In this document: piece after piece, positions 47,323 to 60,526 of the stretch
How the letters are laid out: the number at the start of each line of letters is the position of its first letter
Numbering within the stretch: the stretch's first letter is position 1
Assembly: GCA_916610825.1 (NCBI GenBank)
Contig: OU744451.1
Coordinates: 11,348,864 to 11,412,863 of the forward strand
Direction: 5' to 3'
Length of the DNA stretch: 64,000 bases
From: Haliclystus octoradiatus
Taxonomy: Eukaryota; Cnidaria; Staurozoa; Stauromedusae; Haliclystidae
The notes under the pieces: generated by a model
What the model was told of the DNA's origin: nothing
What the model saw: only the letters and a program-made list of their open reading frames with translations
Database searches by the model: none
Position numbers and translations under genes: made by a program

Positions 47323-49589
47323 CTGTATAAGAGATAGGATGAGGATAATTGAGAAATATTTTAAAAGCAGGAAATTACATGACATGCTATATATCTATCA
47401 ATTTCCGATCGGGAATGTTACTATCAGTATCAAATCTAGTCCAGATGATGGTACCTGTCCAGTCCAGGAAACTATCAAGTCAACTGAGGGTTTGTCATTA
47501 TTTATGGTCACAATATATCCATTGACGGAGAACAGTTTCCAGATACGAGGGCACATGGTGATTATAGTATAGGATGATCTTAAGGGGGATGTCCAGCTTG
47601 TATTAATTGTCAAATCAAGGCTTAAGCTAGAAAGTAACGCTGCAACTTGATTGTTTACTTGAATCATGAGGATACATCGATACTGTTTGCTGTTATGCCA
47701 TTTTGAGAATCTTTAGCACCCCGAATTGCAGGTTTTGCTGGAAATGATACCCAAACATGCAATAAACTGAATTGTTGAACAGTTTATATGCCCAATTGGG
47801 CATGTCACAACCGGAAATATCCTGGATTCAGTGCAGGAAACCGGAAGTTCGCACCAGGTAGCCAGCCAGCATAGTAATGTCAAATTATACCCATAAAAAT
47901 AGCACATCTCGTATAGCGCCTATATGGAAATACTTCATATATTGGGACATATATAAAGATAATAAAGAGGACGTTTGGAAGCATTCAGGTCAGCGTTAAT
48001 CAGTAACAGACAGTTAAACTCCAATATAATGTACTTATAGAAATTGGTTATGATGCCTTCGAAGTGGAACAGTCGAATATCATTGAAAGTATAATCGATG
48101 GTATAATCTTCCGTGAAAACATGTGATGAAAAGTACATCACATCCGATGAAAAGTACATCACATCCTTGTATACCTTTTGTAAATTGTGATTCCACTGTC
48201 TACAATCCCAATGTAGTGGCTGAAATCAATAAATGCCATATGCATAAATACAACAAGACCAAAGATAACTGTAAAGATAAAACAAGACAAATCAGAGACA
48301 GTAACCACCGATTCCATGTGTAAATATTAAAATAAGGTTACTGCAACTTACGAAGTACAAAAAGTTTCAAACGACGCAAATTTATCATTCTTAAAAGAAC
48401 ATGACAGCTGAGCTTTAACCACTCCATCAATTCATATCAAGATAATCCATCATTTCCTTTGAATTTCTATATGGAAAAACAGAACTATTTATGGTTGGAG
48501 TTATACTAAATAGTACAAACATACGGGATAGTTGCATATCTGTGGTCCCGGATGGAGTAGTTTGGTACTATGCGTGCGTGGGCGTGTCATAGTTTTAAAA
48601 GGGTATATCCCTGTACAGCACATGTGGCAGTGGAAGGTACCTTCACATGTGGAAGGCATGTTGTATTTTCACAATCTAATTTTATTTGATATAGTTTTGA
48701 TTGAACAATCTGTGAGCAGCAGCTAAAGCTAGCTTGTTAATACTGTTATATGATGAAAGGCAATGTATTACTAAAGTAGTTTCTTTTCTGTTTCGATAAC
48801 AAATTATTTGTCTAATCTATTATGATATTTTTGGATGAAATCAGACAAATTTCAATTTTGTTAAATACTTGAAAAAGAAATACATATGCCTTTCAACTTC
48901 CGTCTTTCGCATTCACACGTACACACACATAGCATTCACTATGGCCATTTCCAATGTCAATTTGGTTCAGAAAGCTTTTGATCTGCTACCATGCATGAAG
49001 AACCAATCCGTAGGTGACATAACGATCCCAATAGACAATCACCTACTTCCTGATCTGGGATTCTGATCCAACAACCGTGACTAACATATTGATTGACTTC
49101 TTCTCTCATCCATGTCAATTCCATTTCCGCTCACAATCTCCTATAAAGAACATCCATCTAGCCTTCTCATCCAGCAACACTTGCTGAAAGACATATATGA
49201 ACAATTGAATTCAAAGATTTTACACCTTCAAAAGTTTTCTCTTTCCTTCAAACCTGAAGGATAATAAATTTTCCAGTAAGGATTGACTGCAAAACTGCCG
49301 GGTTACTGAAGACATGTAAGAAAGTATATCATCACTATCGCATACTGTTCAACACATTAGGAAAGCTAGAAATATTCCAAATCATTTGAAAGATGGTGTG
49401 AAGATCTGGACACTAGTCACTAGTCCATTTCCCATTACTATATAAACTCATGTATAACTTTATAATTTTTGTGTGGAAACTGACGTCCTATGAATTACAT
49501 TGTTACTAAAGCTGATTGTCTAGTTATTGTCTTAAACCTAATTGGGAAGATCATATGGCGCAGTTGATCTGAAACTTTATAAAAGATAA
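47323..49589. other. intergenic, little recognised
   Basis: AT-rich. A 21-bp tandem duplication containing gaaaagtacatcacatcc lies at 48124-48165. Open frames at 47339, 48532 and 48869 show no domain or splice support. The missing 5' exon of the Gal3ST-like gene should lie here or farther right, but it was not identified. Confidence 0.45.
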
Positions 49590-50075
49590 TTATTATAATA
49601 CAAAAAAACTACCCCCTGATGAGCAAGTCTGCGTGCTGCATTTACGCCTAGCTGATGAGACGCTAAAGAGTTTAATTAACACACCGATAGAGGAAGGAAA
49701 AGAAAATGATGTCAAAACCTTGGTCGACGCCCTAGAGAAATACCTAGGTCGACGCCCGACGCCGCTGGCATTCTCAATGAAGTTGTAGAATCGCATCGCT
49801 TCCACACCCGTGATCAGCAAAATAACGAGACATTTGATGAATGGCTCACTGATCTTCGTGAACATCGTAAGTCCTGTAGCTACTCAGAATGTTACAGAGA
49901 GAGAATTTTGCGTGATAGAACTGTCCTTGGTTGATAAGCGATCAAAGTACGAAAGAAGAAATATTAGAGAAAAATGACTGGACATTAATGAAAGCAAAGA
50001 AATATGTCAAGCACAGGAAACCAATAAAGAACACTTCACAAATCTATCAAAAGATGAAGATATCAACGCTGTATA
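49590..50075 (+). pseudogene. Ty3/gypsy gag (capsid) remnant
   Basis: Pieces in two frames read LPPDEQVCVLHLRLADE, DVKTLVDALEKYLG, then NNETFDEWLTDLREHRKSC. This matches the capsid helices of gypsy Gag, in which a 'F-x-x-R-x-Q-x-x-E-S-x-x-x-F' block follows the ALE-x-YF block. A frameshift with a local duplication (ctaggtcgacgcc) lies near 49735-49760. No pol adjoins it. Confidence 0.65.
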
Positions 50076-50081
50076 GTAAAG

Positions 50082-50262
50082 TAATGTAGACAGTGTCGCC
50101 ATACCAATGGCACCCGTACTACTTCTCTATTTCTAGAGGAGTGGCTCTTTTCGCTAAGAGCAATGATTTTAAACGCTCTTTACTGATCTCAGCCGTGACA
50201 CTTCAGATCAATTTCAACAGGTTTCATGGCAGATAGATCTCGATTGTCATGCGCAGCGATGC
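50082..50262 (-). repeat. SINE type 1, 5'-truncated copy
   Basis: The reverse complement aligns at high identity with 18595-18773, including gagcgtttaaaatcattgct and the gtctacatt end. The tRNA-like head is missing. Confidence 0.85.
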
Positions 50263-51229
50263 TGAAATTTTCAAATTTTAAACTTGTAATGCTGTGGATC
50301 AAGTTACCTATTAATAAGATCACGAAGTGAGTACTTATTGAGTTTTGTTATTGGCCATTTATTACTTAGAAAAATTTTGCCTTGTTTGTTTGTTGTCTTT
50401 GGACGTTGATTTTATGTGATACAGCCAAAACATAAAACCCAAGGCAACGTTTATTATACAGAATATCGTATCAAGTTCGTCCTCCATCAACGTATCAGTA
50501 TTTCAATTTAAGTCTTTCTAAATTTGTTGGCTCGATACAGCCTATTTTCTCTACGTAAACATATCGAGAACACTATCGTGTTTTGAATTTATTCGAGAAA
50601 CTATCAAGTTTGTGTTTTGTTTATATTATAGGCTGCGTTTGTTTTTCATCAAATATCTGTAGAAAATGTGGTTATATTCCATTAATGTTGACAATGGTAG
50701 CATGAATTTCCAAACTTCTGACCAGGCTACACAACAGTAGCTTCATTAATCCTCAAATTTGATCTGTTTTTAAAGCGTTTTCGCTGTGATTGTGTCTGTA
50801 CCTACATGAACATTAGTATAATGTTGACAGTGCAGATTAAGATATCGCAGTAAGTATTATAAAAAGAAGACACGGGAACAAATTATGTTATTCCTTTTTT
50901 TCTGTATAAGTGTAAATATAATATCTCAGCAAGTAACACTAAGTAAAAGATCTAAAAGTCTAAAGATTAAATATATATTTACTTTAACTTAATAACTTGA
51001 AATCAAGTTACATATTACCTTGACTGATCCAAGTCAAGTTTTATCATACCTGGAATTTTATTATCCTCGTATCATAACAATTTGAATCTTATATGGCATT
51101 ATTACTTTAAATCTAATAATTTATTAAAAAAATCCCAACAAAACCATGTTACAAATCATTCCATAGGCCTACTGATTTTTGAAAAGAACTAATTTGTTCA
51201 GACTTTTCCGAACAAGATTTCCATTTGCT
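50263..51229. other. AT-rich gap, nothing recognised
   Basis: No coding frame, RNA motif or repeat family was recognised. Confidence 0.5.
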
Positions 51230-54200
51230 TTTAATTTTGCCTCTTTTGCCAAATGATACATTCGCACTTTGCAATTGCAAGCAGCAATAATTTTATTAGA
51301 GAAAATACATGGCTGTTACCAACTGCAGTGTCAAGCATGTGCTCTTTTAGAGATGTAAACGTTTTCGACATGTCAATGTCTTGTAACAAGGACACATCAA
51401 TAGCCATACAAATTACTTTTGCCGTGGTAACTTTCCCTTTGATGTAGCCAGCATTCTCTCAAAACGTTTCTCTGTTTCTTGACATATCAAAGTAACACTG
51501 GATGATGGCTTCCACAGTCCCCCTCTGTCCTTAATTCTCATGAAATTAGTTGGCTCCTTATAGGCCTCCTCTGATGACAGAGCTATACAGCATTTCTCGC
51601 AAAAAATTTCTTTGCAGCCATTCTGGCAACATACCCACCAATATAAGAGATTGCAGCTTTCTTGAATTCAGAAATATTAGTTATTTTTGGGGAATCAGCA
51701 TGTAGTCATGGTCAGATGGAGGGGTGATCTGTCCCCTAAATCATACTTTTTTATCAATGATACAGTTGATATGATATTTCTTTGTCATTGATGTTGCAGG
51801 TGTCACCAACAATGTGCAAGATATTGGTAAAGTCTTGCTTCTGGCAATTTCCTACTCTACCTTGGATGCTGCTAGAAGGAGGCGTTTATATGCAACTGTG
51901 AACTGCTGCGCTGTTGGGTTATTGTTAAAACCACCAGCAGAACGAACTGCACCAAAGAACAATGCCAGATGATTTTGGTTGAATTTATACATCAATAGAT
52001 ATTTCATTAGGGCAGCATTCTGCTCAACCAATTCTTGAAAAAGTACTTGTGTGGTCCTAATAGCCACAAAGAAGCCTACAAAACCTGTTTTTCTGCGGGT
52101 CTGATGCATGGCAGTGCCAACTGTATTTTCAATCCAGAAATATAAATAAACGCGGATTCAAGAAAGGAATTCCATGTTTCTTTGTTGCCCGTTCTGAGTG
52201 GGGATTTGTAACTCTTAGCAAAGGGGATTCTGGAATTCAAAATGTCAAACAAACGATCAAATATTTTTTATAAATTTTACCTTCGCAGCTGATCCTTGAA
52301 ACTTATTCAATTCAACTCATCAGTGCAACATTCGATAGCATCTGCAACACTTGCACTAAAAGTCTGGGCTGCCAGGTTGACCTTCATTTTCTGCTGCCTC
52401 CACACTATGCGAATTTGCTTTAAGTTATTTCAAAGTCTTAAGCCTTGCAAATCTTGAATTTTGTACAAATGTTCAATGTATTGCCAAAGAATGTTATTGC
52501 CATCCTTGTCAACCATAATACCATCATCAGCCAATGTATTTCTCACAAGCTTCAACATATGACAAATATCCAGCAAAATATGGACATTTTTCTATTGGAT
52601 GTGGGAAGTTTGGCTTCATATCTTTCAGCTTTAATATACCACCAAGCTCAGTAGCCATTTTGAAATGACACGGAGGACCATCGAAAGTAATAGAAACTAT
52701 TTGGGTACCGGTGTCCCATAATCTCTGTAAGCAAATATTGACTAGATTGGCTCTCTCAGCTCCACTAAGTCCATCAAGAAAGAAGTAACCGCATGGGACT
52801 TTCCAACTACTATTGACACCAAACACCATGAAAACCAACGCTTCTTTGGCAAGAGGAGCATCATCATCGTCATCAGCATCATCGATATCCGCACCATTAC
52901 CGAGGTCAACATATCCTGTAAATTTTATTTGTTTGCGTCCCAAGCAACATGCTTGCGAATGGCCATTTCATCAAGCATAAGGGTAGCCTGCGTACCAGCC
53001 CCGAGGTTTATTTCTAAAACCATAGGGTCTGTGAACTAATGTGTGATTCTCAGCCCATTGAAAATAGCACCAATATAAAGTTAGTAAATTATTCACACTC
53101 CAATTCACACACTGTCACAAAACATCAATTGTCATAAAATCACAACTCTCTGTCAAACACGTCATAGTTATCAGCCTCGACAATGATCTCAACGTAATGC
53201 ATAAATTATATCTCAAATTCATGAGAACTTGTTGGGATGAAAATCACACATTAGTTCACAGACCCTATGGTTTCAGAAAAAATCTAGGGGCTGGTACGCA
53301 GGCTAACATAAGGGTACATACCACCTTCTTGCCACCCGAAGTTGCTGCTTGAACCTTGGCTTTAATGGCATTAAATGATGGTTGTGTGAACCAAGTTCAG
53401 CAGGTATCTTGCTATACCACCTCCTTATTTGTGCTTGATGTGGAAGAGCTAGGTTGAATGTTGTGCGCACAAATTCATAAGTATTTGCTGAATAAAATTG
53501 CAATGTCAGGGCGAATGTTCTAAGCTGTTCTGGATATTTACAGCCCCTCCCATTTTTTCCAGTAGCTATTCTGCTTATAATTTGTTTAGGGACACCACAA
53601 AGTGACTGATCTAGTTGTCTCTGGCATTTTTCAGTGATTAAATTTTTTTTCTTACATCAGATATTATAGTAATCAGGGATTTTACTTTAATCTTTAGACG
53701 TCGTGTTGACTGTTGTTTTACTTTCAATTTAATTTTAAGTTTATCAATTCTATCATTACTTTGATTAAGTTCACTTTCTAATGTTCTGTACGCAGTATGT
53801 ATGATCCATAGCTATAGCGCATTGTTCCTTAAGCGGCGAGCAAGGTGGGGTGTTATTGTTAATAAAATTATCATCAGCATTTAGAACTTTGTTTTTCTCT
53901 ATTGGCTGGCGCTTTCCTTGTCTTTGTATTCTAAAAATGGAATTATTTTTGATAATCATATCCACTGAAAGGTATATATACTAATAGTACTGGGGGTCAA
54001 GGGCAACTAGGACATGAACAGAGCATAAATAGCACAGGCATTAGTAAATTGAAATTCCCTACACGTGGACCACCTTCCACAAATTTGATACAATGAGCAT
54101 CAGCATCCCTTACAATTTTATACAATTGCAATTTTGTGGTACAGTATCGCCATCCCTGACATAAGGTACTGGAAGATAAATTAGGCTATATATAAATTAA

Positions 54201-54599
54201 ATTAAATGTATTCTAACTTTACCTTTATCAGACGTTTTGGAAATTTTATCTGTGTTCTTTCAATCAACTTTTCTGTGAAATGGTCAGAACAAATTCTAGA
54301 GTGGGTTGATGGGATCCAACCTTCACGATGTATGTTGACTAACCACGAATCTTTTCCGTCATTATCTGAAGGAAAACTAAATTCAAACAACTAAATCAGA
54401 TGAAAAGCACATCCCAATATTAATTTAATTCGATTTGGAGTTATCCTTATGCATGAAAAGATCGCGGGTGTTTTCTTTTCACAGAACTTTCTTCATCTTC
54501 ACCCCCTTCGCTTTCACTTCTGAGAACTAAACAGTACCGCTTTCTTTTACGTCGCTTATTACAACCGAATGCACAACACTGCTTTCCTCTCGTAGACAT
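51230..54599 (-). pseudogene. P-element-like (THAP9-type) transposase, decayed
   Basis: Pieces run right to left in the order of a P-element transposase. The THAP zinc domain is split by an intron: CCAFGCNK near 54570, then SFPSDNDG, W, and CSDHF at 54202-54390. A linker with PPCSPLKEQ and DHTYC lies at 53771-53965, and YSANTYEFVRTTFNLALPHQ at 53318-53530. The catalytic region VFGVNSSWKVPCGYFFLDGL, with SITFDGPPCHFKMA, lies at 52527-52983. WRQQKMKVNLAAQT lies at about 52390, and TGFVGFFVAI with LALFFGAVRSAGGFNNNPT at 51852-52109. A zinc-binding C-terminal piece (YIGGYVARM) lies near 51640. Frameshifts, stops and an inserted transposon break it. Confidence 0.88.
52984..53306. mobile_element. 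non-autonomous DNA transposon nested in the P-like transposase
   Basis: The ends tagcctgcgtaccagcccc and, at the right, its reverse complement begin long subterminal inverted repeats. Each arm is about 70 bp and includes accatagggtctgtgaac. Both sides are flanked by cataaggg (52976-52983 and 53307-53314), an 8-bp target-site duplication as made by hAT or P elements. The element carries no coding capacity. Confidence 0.88.
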
Positions 54600-54879
54600 T
54601 GATAAGGAAACAATAATGACAGTATAAATCTTGATATGAAACAGTATAACACAATCTCAATCGTATCGTTAACTGCATTTATTACGTCATTTGTTCGTCA
54701 TGTTTGTACACGAGCGCCATTTGGTATTAGCAGTATAAGTGAACACTACAATAAGATAATGAAGTGTTATGTGTGGACCGTGTGATTGAAGGTCTTGAAG
54801 GTGTTTGTTAAATCGTAGATGTTGAAATTATATATGGTAAATCTCCCGAAGAGCATAATAATCGCCTGCGTAAATTTTA

Positions 54880-55890
54880 GTCAAATTGTAATACACACGA
54901 TGTAACTTTAAAACGTTCTAAGTGCATATTCGGTATAGAAGAAGTTTCCTTTTGTGGATACGTCATTGATCGTCATGGTTACCGTGTCAACCCACAGATG
55001 ACGTCAGCAATTACCGAAATTCCGACTCCATCTAATATCACTGAAAAAATTTTCAAGGCTTGGTTAATCAATTTTCTGCTTCTTCGTCTGAGATTGCCAC
55101 CCGCATGGAAATTTTACGTGATCTTTTGAAAAAGCAAAATGAATTTGTTTGGCTCCCTGATCATGCGCGTGCATTTGAAGCTGTTAAAATTTCCCTGGCC
55201 TCTACTCCCGTCTTAGCATATTATAATCCTCTTAGACCTCCACTCGTCTCTCATCTGACGCTAGCCGCTTAGATGGCTTAGGTTTTACACTCAAAAGCAA
55301 AACGATAATTCTTGGCATTTCATTCAGGCTCGTTCTCGATTATTATCATCTGCTGAAAACTCAAGCTAAAAAAACGTTACACTACTATAGAAGAAGCAGT
55401 CCAATGGCCTCATAAAAAATGTTATTTATTTTTAGTAGATTTACCTCATTTTGACATTTTGATTGACCATAAACCGCTTGTCCCAGTTTTTAACTCGTAT
55501 TGTTTAGATGAAATTACCAATCATCGTCTTTAACGTATTCGTCTAAAAACTGTTGAATTTAATTTTACTATGTCCTGGATAAAGGTTCTGAACATTGTGC
55601 ACCCGATGTCGAAAAATGCCGTATTGGTTTATTAACAGTTAGAAATTCTCCCCTCGAAGGTGGATATCCCTTTCTGAGATATTATTCTGTAGAAAACTCC
55701 GTGACACGTTACCTGTTCATCTTCAAGCATATACAGCTGCTAAAGGTAAAATTGAAATTGAAGTTTTAACAGATTCTGAAATTGACAAAACTGAGCGCAA
55801 GGCGTACTATTATAATCGTAATTCTAAATCCCTACCCTCTTTCGTGTTGGTACGTCTCACAAAAATTCTTAGTACTGTAACATATCATTG
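54880..55890 (+). pseudogene. Ty3/gypsy pol remnant lacking integrase
   Basis: The RT thumb (SKCIFGIEEVSFCGYVID) passes into RNase H (FVWLPDHARAFEAVK, later ILIDHKPLVPVF) in several frames with stops. By about 55790 the sequence reads AYYYNRNSKSLPSF, the tail that normally follows integrase. No HHCC or DDE region lies between, so integrase has been deleted. Confidence 0.75.
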
Positions 55891-57589
55891 TTGGCGATGT
55901 AATGAATGAATTAGCTAAGAATAAGCAGAAATATTACAATGTTATTACATACGTGTTGATGCTTTATTATCTTACATGACTTATGTGCTGCGTTCTAGTA
56001 TCATGCACATTTCCATCATCAACAGATATTACCTCGATATAGATAAAACCAACGATGATGCGATCAAAGGTTGATGCAGTGTTTGCAAGCTGAATATGCG
56101 GTTTCCATCGCAGCAGAAAGTAAAATGTTTTTAATTTCGTTCTGCATTTATTCGTTTCGCTACGGTAAGCACCTGGCGTAATAACTTCTTTCTTTTGTTT
56201 GTATGAATTGAACAAAGGCATGCAGCGTAAACAAACAAGAAATCAATATCAATTATCAATCATAATCATTGTTTTTGAATTTATCAATTATACATTTCTT
56301 TTAAATAAATTAAATAAATAAACATTGCAGTTATGTCGGCCATTCAGGTCGGCAATTTTTTCGTTATCAACGCCCTGCTGAAATGCAAAGAAATTTCAAA
56401 TGATCAAGATAGCCGTGGTAAATATGTCCTCTGTTTAAATCTGGATTGTCCGTTGTCAACTTTAATCAATGTTTCATTAGTATTTGTAATTATGTTTTGT
56501 ATTGTATCAATGGAATATATTATTGGAAATTGGAAAGAGAATGTGGATGAATTTAAAATATCTATGAATGACCATTCTGATAGAACATTTTACTTTCTAT
56601 TCTTTGTTTCATTGTTTTCTTTGTATAACAGTAATTATTATTTCATATTTATTTTGTACTGTATCTGTAATTAGTACCGCTTCAGACCATCCCTTCCGTC
56701 ATAATGTTTCATGTATTGTTTAGTGTGTTATAGTCGTATATAGAGCCCCAAATTTCAATAAATCATGTAAATAATTTCTAACTATAAATGCGATGTGAAA
56801 CCTGTTCTCTCTCTCTTTCACTTGCCTGACGATGATTTAGGAATAAATCGAAACCGTTGCAGATTATCGTGTGTTTTATTTGTCGCTACTAAGTATAATG
56901 AAGTCGAAATTAAGAACCTCTCAATTTATACAATAATCATTGTTGGAAGTTAAAAACATTGTAAATGGCAATCTTTCTCAAGATAAACATCTAATAAAAC
57001 TGAAGCAGTTTGAAAACATATATTCCAAGGAGATTAATTCACATGAGTTCAAGGTGTCATTTTATTTGAACGATGTAGAAGTTTGTGAATTTTCAGAGCT
57101 GCAGTTTGCATAGTCAGAGAACAAACTCATAAACTCATAAGGTCATCTCAAATTTCATGGAAACTTATCTTGGTATCATGATTCATAAGGCATCCTTGTC
57201 CATATTCCTGGAAATACTAAACAAGACAAAAGTTCTTCTCTCTCCAGGGTACATTGTTTAAATTTAAATTTACTACTTTCCTACAAATGCTGATATACTT
57301 AACTTGAATCTATCCTTGTTTTTCTTGGTTACAGCATTTTTTGTCGCTGTACTAGAAATTTTGAATAACTAGGAGATAGACCATACTTTTGTAGCTACTT
57401 GAAAGTCCGATTTGGATATGCAAAAACGATGCTAAGATGCTACGATGCATCCTTAGAGGTTTTAAATTTTAAAAATTTTCCGGGGGGTATGCCTCCGGAC
57501 CCCCTAGAGGTACGGGGCTTCGCCCCTCTACCCTAGGATTCTTGCACCCCTCAGATTTTTGGTTGGATCCGCCCCTGGAGGTTCTTTTT
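55891..57589. other. mixed repeat debris, no gene
   Basis: It includes a hairpin-bearing stretch at 56826-56870 (gacgatgattt / aaatcgaaac), perhaps an LTR or PLE end. A GC-rich patch at 57481-57585 (ccggaccccctagaggtac) stands out from its AT-rich surroundings and looks like a dispersed-repeat tail. A frame at 56333-56674 is AT-driven and lacks a domain. Confidence 0.4.
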
Positions 57590-58160
57590 AAATATTGCTT
57601 CCAGTTGTCGATGATCAGTTGTTACTTGAACAGTTCTTCCATATAAATATGTGTCAAATTTAGTAGCTCCAAATACTATCACCAACAGCTCACGTTTAAT
57701 GTTGGCATATCGTTGTTCACAAGATGTTAATTATCTAGAGGCATATGCCATTGGACATCCCTCTTGCATCAAAACAGCACGAAGGCCAGTACCACTTGCA
57801 TCTACGCTTAACTCTGTTGGTTTATCGTTTGCAAAACATGCCAATGTAAGTGACTTTGTTAATCGATCATTTAATTGTTCAAATGTCTGCTTTTGCTGAG
57901 GCTCCCAAACAAAGGACGAGTCTTGTCTTGTGAGGTGGCTTATTGGAGCTTGTATGCCTGCTTATTTTCAACAAACTTATCCAGGTAATTTACTGTTCCT
58001 AGTGGTCTTCTAATAATCTTTCTTTATCGGTAGGTGGTGGCTTATTCTTAATTGCTTCAATTTTACCCGGTTCAGCAGTTATTCCACATCTGGTAAATAT
58101 ATGTCCAACATATGATATTTCTTTCAAATCATTTTAAATCAACTCTGGCCCAGTGAGGCG
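57590..58160 (-). pseudogene. Ty3/gypsy RT-RNase H remnant
   Basis: Minus-strand pieces read EISYVGHIFTRCGITAEPGK (RT thumb region), then FVWEPQQKQTFEQLNDRLT, then ELSVDASGTGLRAVLMQEG and YGRTVQVTTDH. These are the connection and RNase H blocks of gypsy pol. At least one frameshift and an in-frame stop separate them. Confidence 0.8.
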
Positions 58161-58423
58161 CTTATCACTCATATTAGAAATAATGTCCACTATCATAAAT
58201 GTCAACACCTCCAATTCTGAACAAGAGAACACCCAAGCAGCGGTGTGAAATTTCCTTCTACAACAAGAAATTTAATTGCGTTTATTGTATGTTGTCACCA
58301 TAGTGATGTAACCTTTTGGGTAAACTGGTTTTTCAGATAACTACCCTCTTAGAGGTTGTTTGGAAAGTTTTAGAGGTTTGTTTGTTAATGATTTATATAT
58401 ATATATCATAAGGAATAATTGTC

Positions 58424-59890
58424 GCCTCCGCTCCAGTGTCCGATGCGAAAACATTTCCGGGGGTCAGATTAGCAAACAAACAAACTGAGTTTCTTGTGAA
58501 AAGTAGAATATTTATTAAACGTTGCTGATATTCAATATTTTTGAAATGTCGAGCGTGCCAAAAAATCAAACAGAATCGGGTTTCATGATTTCATCTGAAC
58601 AGCACGAATAATCTTTTACTTTTCACAAGAAACCCAGTTTGTTTGTTTGATAATCTGACCCCCGGAAATGTTTTCGCATCAGAACGAGATGATCTTAAAA
58701 TAGCTTTTGAGGCTAATTCTCAGTGATTTTGCCTTGGCTGTAGCGATCAAAATGTTTGGAAATGATCAATATTGGGTCAACAAAGATAAACTTTTGAGAA
58801 TGTTAGTGATGTCGGGCGAAGATGTTGTTTTTAAATTTGAATTATTCAACACTCGAGGATGTTAAATACATTTTACTTGGTTAATTTTCGCAAAGGTAAG
58901 ATAATATGATGGCCTGTTTAAAACTCTTTAAAGTGTATATCCTGGATATTGGGATATTTCTTCTTTAGATAGAGACAAACTTTCTATCAGTACATGTTCT
59001 TCTTGTGTTTTTACTTAGCGCAAGCATTTCCCCTTCAAAAATGCAGTCAAAGTTACAATTTTGTGTCTCACTCTTTTTCTTCGAACAGGAACCCATTTAT
59101 TATCCACAAGAGGGTTTACACCGAAAAAAACACTAAACTTTTCACTTATTTTGTCTCTAAATAGAAAACCGCTAAACCAAATGACAATCTGCTTTCAGAA
59201 TGAAATTTTCAACGTTCAGCTGAAGATGTAGAGCTATATTTGATCAATATTCAAGATCCAGGTAAAGAGATATAAGCCTCTAAAGTCAAAAAGTTTTTAG
59301 TTTTGCATTTTTCTCACTCAAGTGCTCTCGCGATTAGCACCTCTTTACGACTTCGTCTAAGAAGGTTATCGCTGCTGGTTATTGAAGGTGTGTGACTATT
59401 TTTAATACACATCAGCTATGCCGACTATGCTTAGACGCAGTCGCAAAGAGGTGTTAATCGTGTGAGCACTTGAGTGAGAAAAATCCAAAACTAAAAACTT
59501 TTGACTTTAGAGGCTTATATCTCTTTACCTGGATCTTGAATATTGATCAAAGATAGCTCTAAATCTTCAGTTGAACGTTGAAAATTTCATTCCGAAAGCA
59601 GATTGTCATTTGGTTTAGCGGTTTTTGATTTAGAGACAAATAAATAAAATGTTTAGTGTTTTTTTCGGTGTAAACTCTCTTGTTGAAAATAAACGGGTTC
59701 CTGTTCGAGGAAAAAGAGTGAGACACAAAATTAACCCAAAATCGTCACTTTGACTGCATTTTTGAAGGAGAAATGATCGCCTAAAGTAAAAACACAAGAC
59801 GATCATGTACGAGTAGAAAATGTATCTCTAATTAAAGAAGAATCTCCCAATTTCCGGGATATACACTTTTGAATGACAGGAGCGGAGTTC
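58424..59890. mobile_element. fold-back element with two nested palindromes
   Basis: The first palindrome has 64-bp arms at 58442-58505 and 58617-58680 with two mismatches. The second has arms of about 430 bp at 58930-59361 and 59430-59870 with many small differences. Weak outer ends (cctccgctcc at 58424 and its complement at about 59880) suggest one composite unit. No coding sequence is visible. Confidence 0.75.
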
Positions 59891-60526
59891 CCGGCTGCTG
59901 TGCTGAAAATCATTTGCATTATATAAATCAAATCACACAACACAAACCTGAGTTAGACTATCTTGGTTCTTCTACTATAATATATTGGTAATATTTATTG
60001 TGATGCTAATTAATTACAAAACTTATAACATATGGCGCATAGAGGGCACCATTTCTTTATAAGGTCGACTCCCTATCGAGACATGGAAACAATGGTAATA
60101 CCAATAACATTATATAACATTCTTTATATAAAAGCAAGTCTCGTATCTATAAGAAAGTTAATCTTTCATCTATAAACATTTTCAGATTACTGTCGTGGAG
60201 GAGTAGGTCAGAGGAGATGCCTCCTTCGCTGAATACATGAATACTTGTAGAAAATTGAACATTGAATATGTGTAGACAATTCTGACGCACTCGGTGTACG
60301 GTGAGTTATACACGAAGATAAAGGTAAAAGATAAATACTTTTACCGCAGAAATGACATAAGGGGAAATATCTATTATATTTTTAGATCTATTACTGTACA
60401 TAAACTGTACTGGAAATTTTTTCAGCATTGTAATATAGTGACTTTACATAATAAGTTCAGATAATAGGTGGATCAAATTAAATTTAAGGGTTGGGCAATA
60501 AGCATCTAGCAGGTCTATTGTGCTAG
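59891..60526. other. AT-rich gap, nothing recognised
   Basis: If the exon at 60527-60600 is real, the right part would be its 3' untranslated region. Confidence 0.4.

Noticed and set aside
56826-56870. Possible further hammerhead (ctgacga ... gaaac)
   Set aside because: Core-like boxes and a stem II exist, but no stem III closes with U-H before the cut site, and stem I does not pair.
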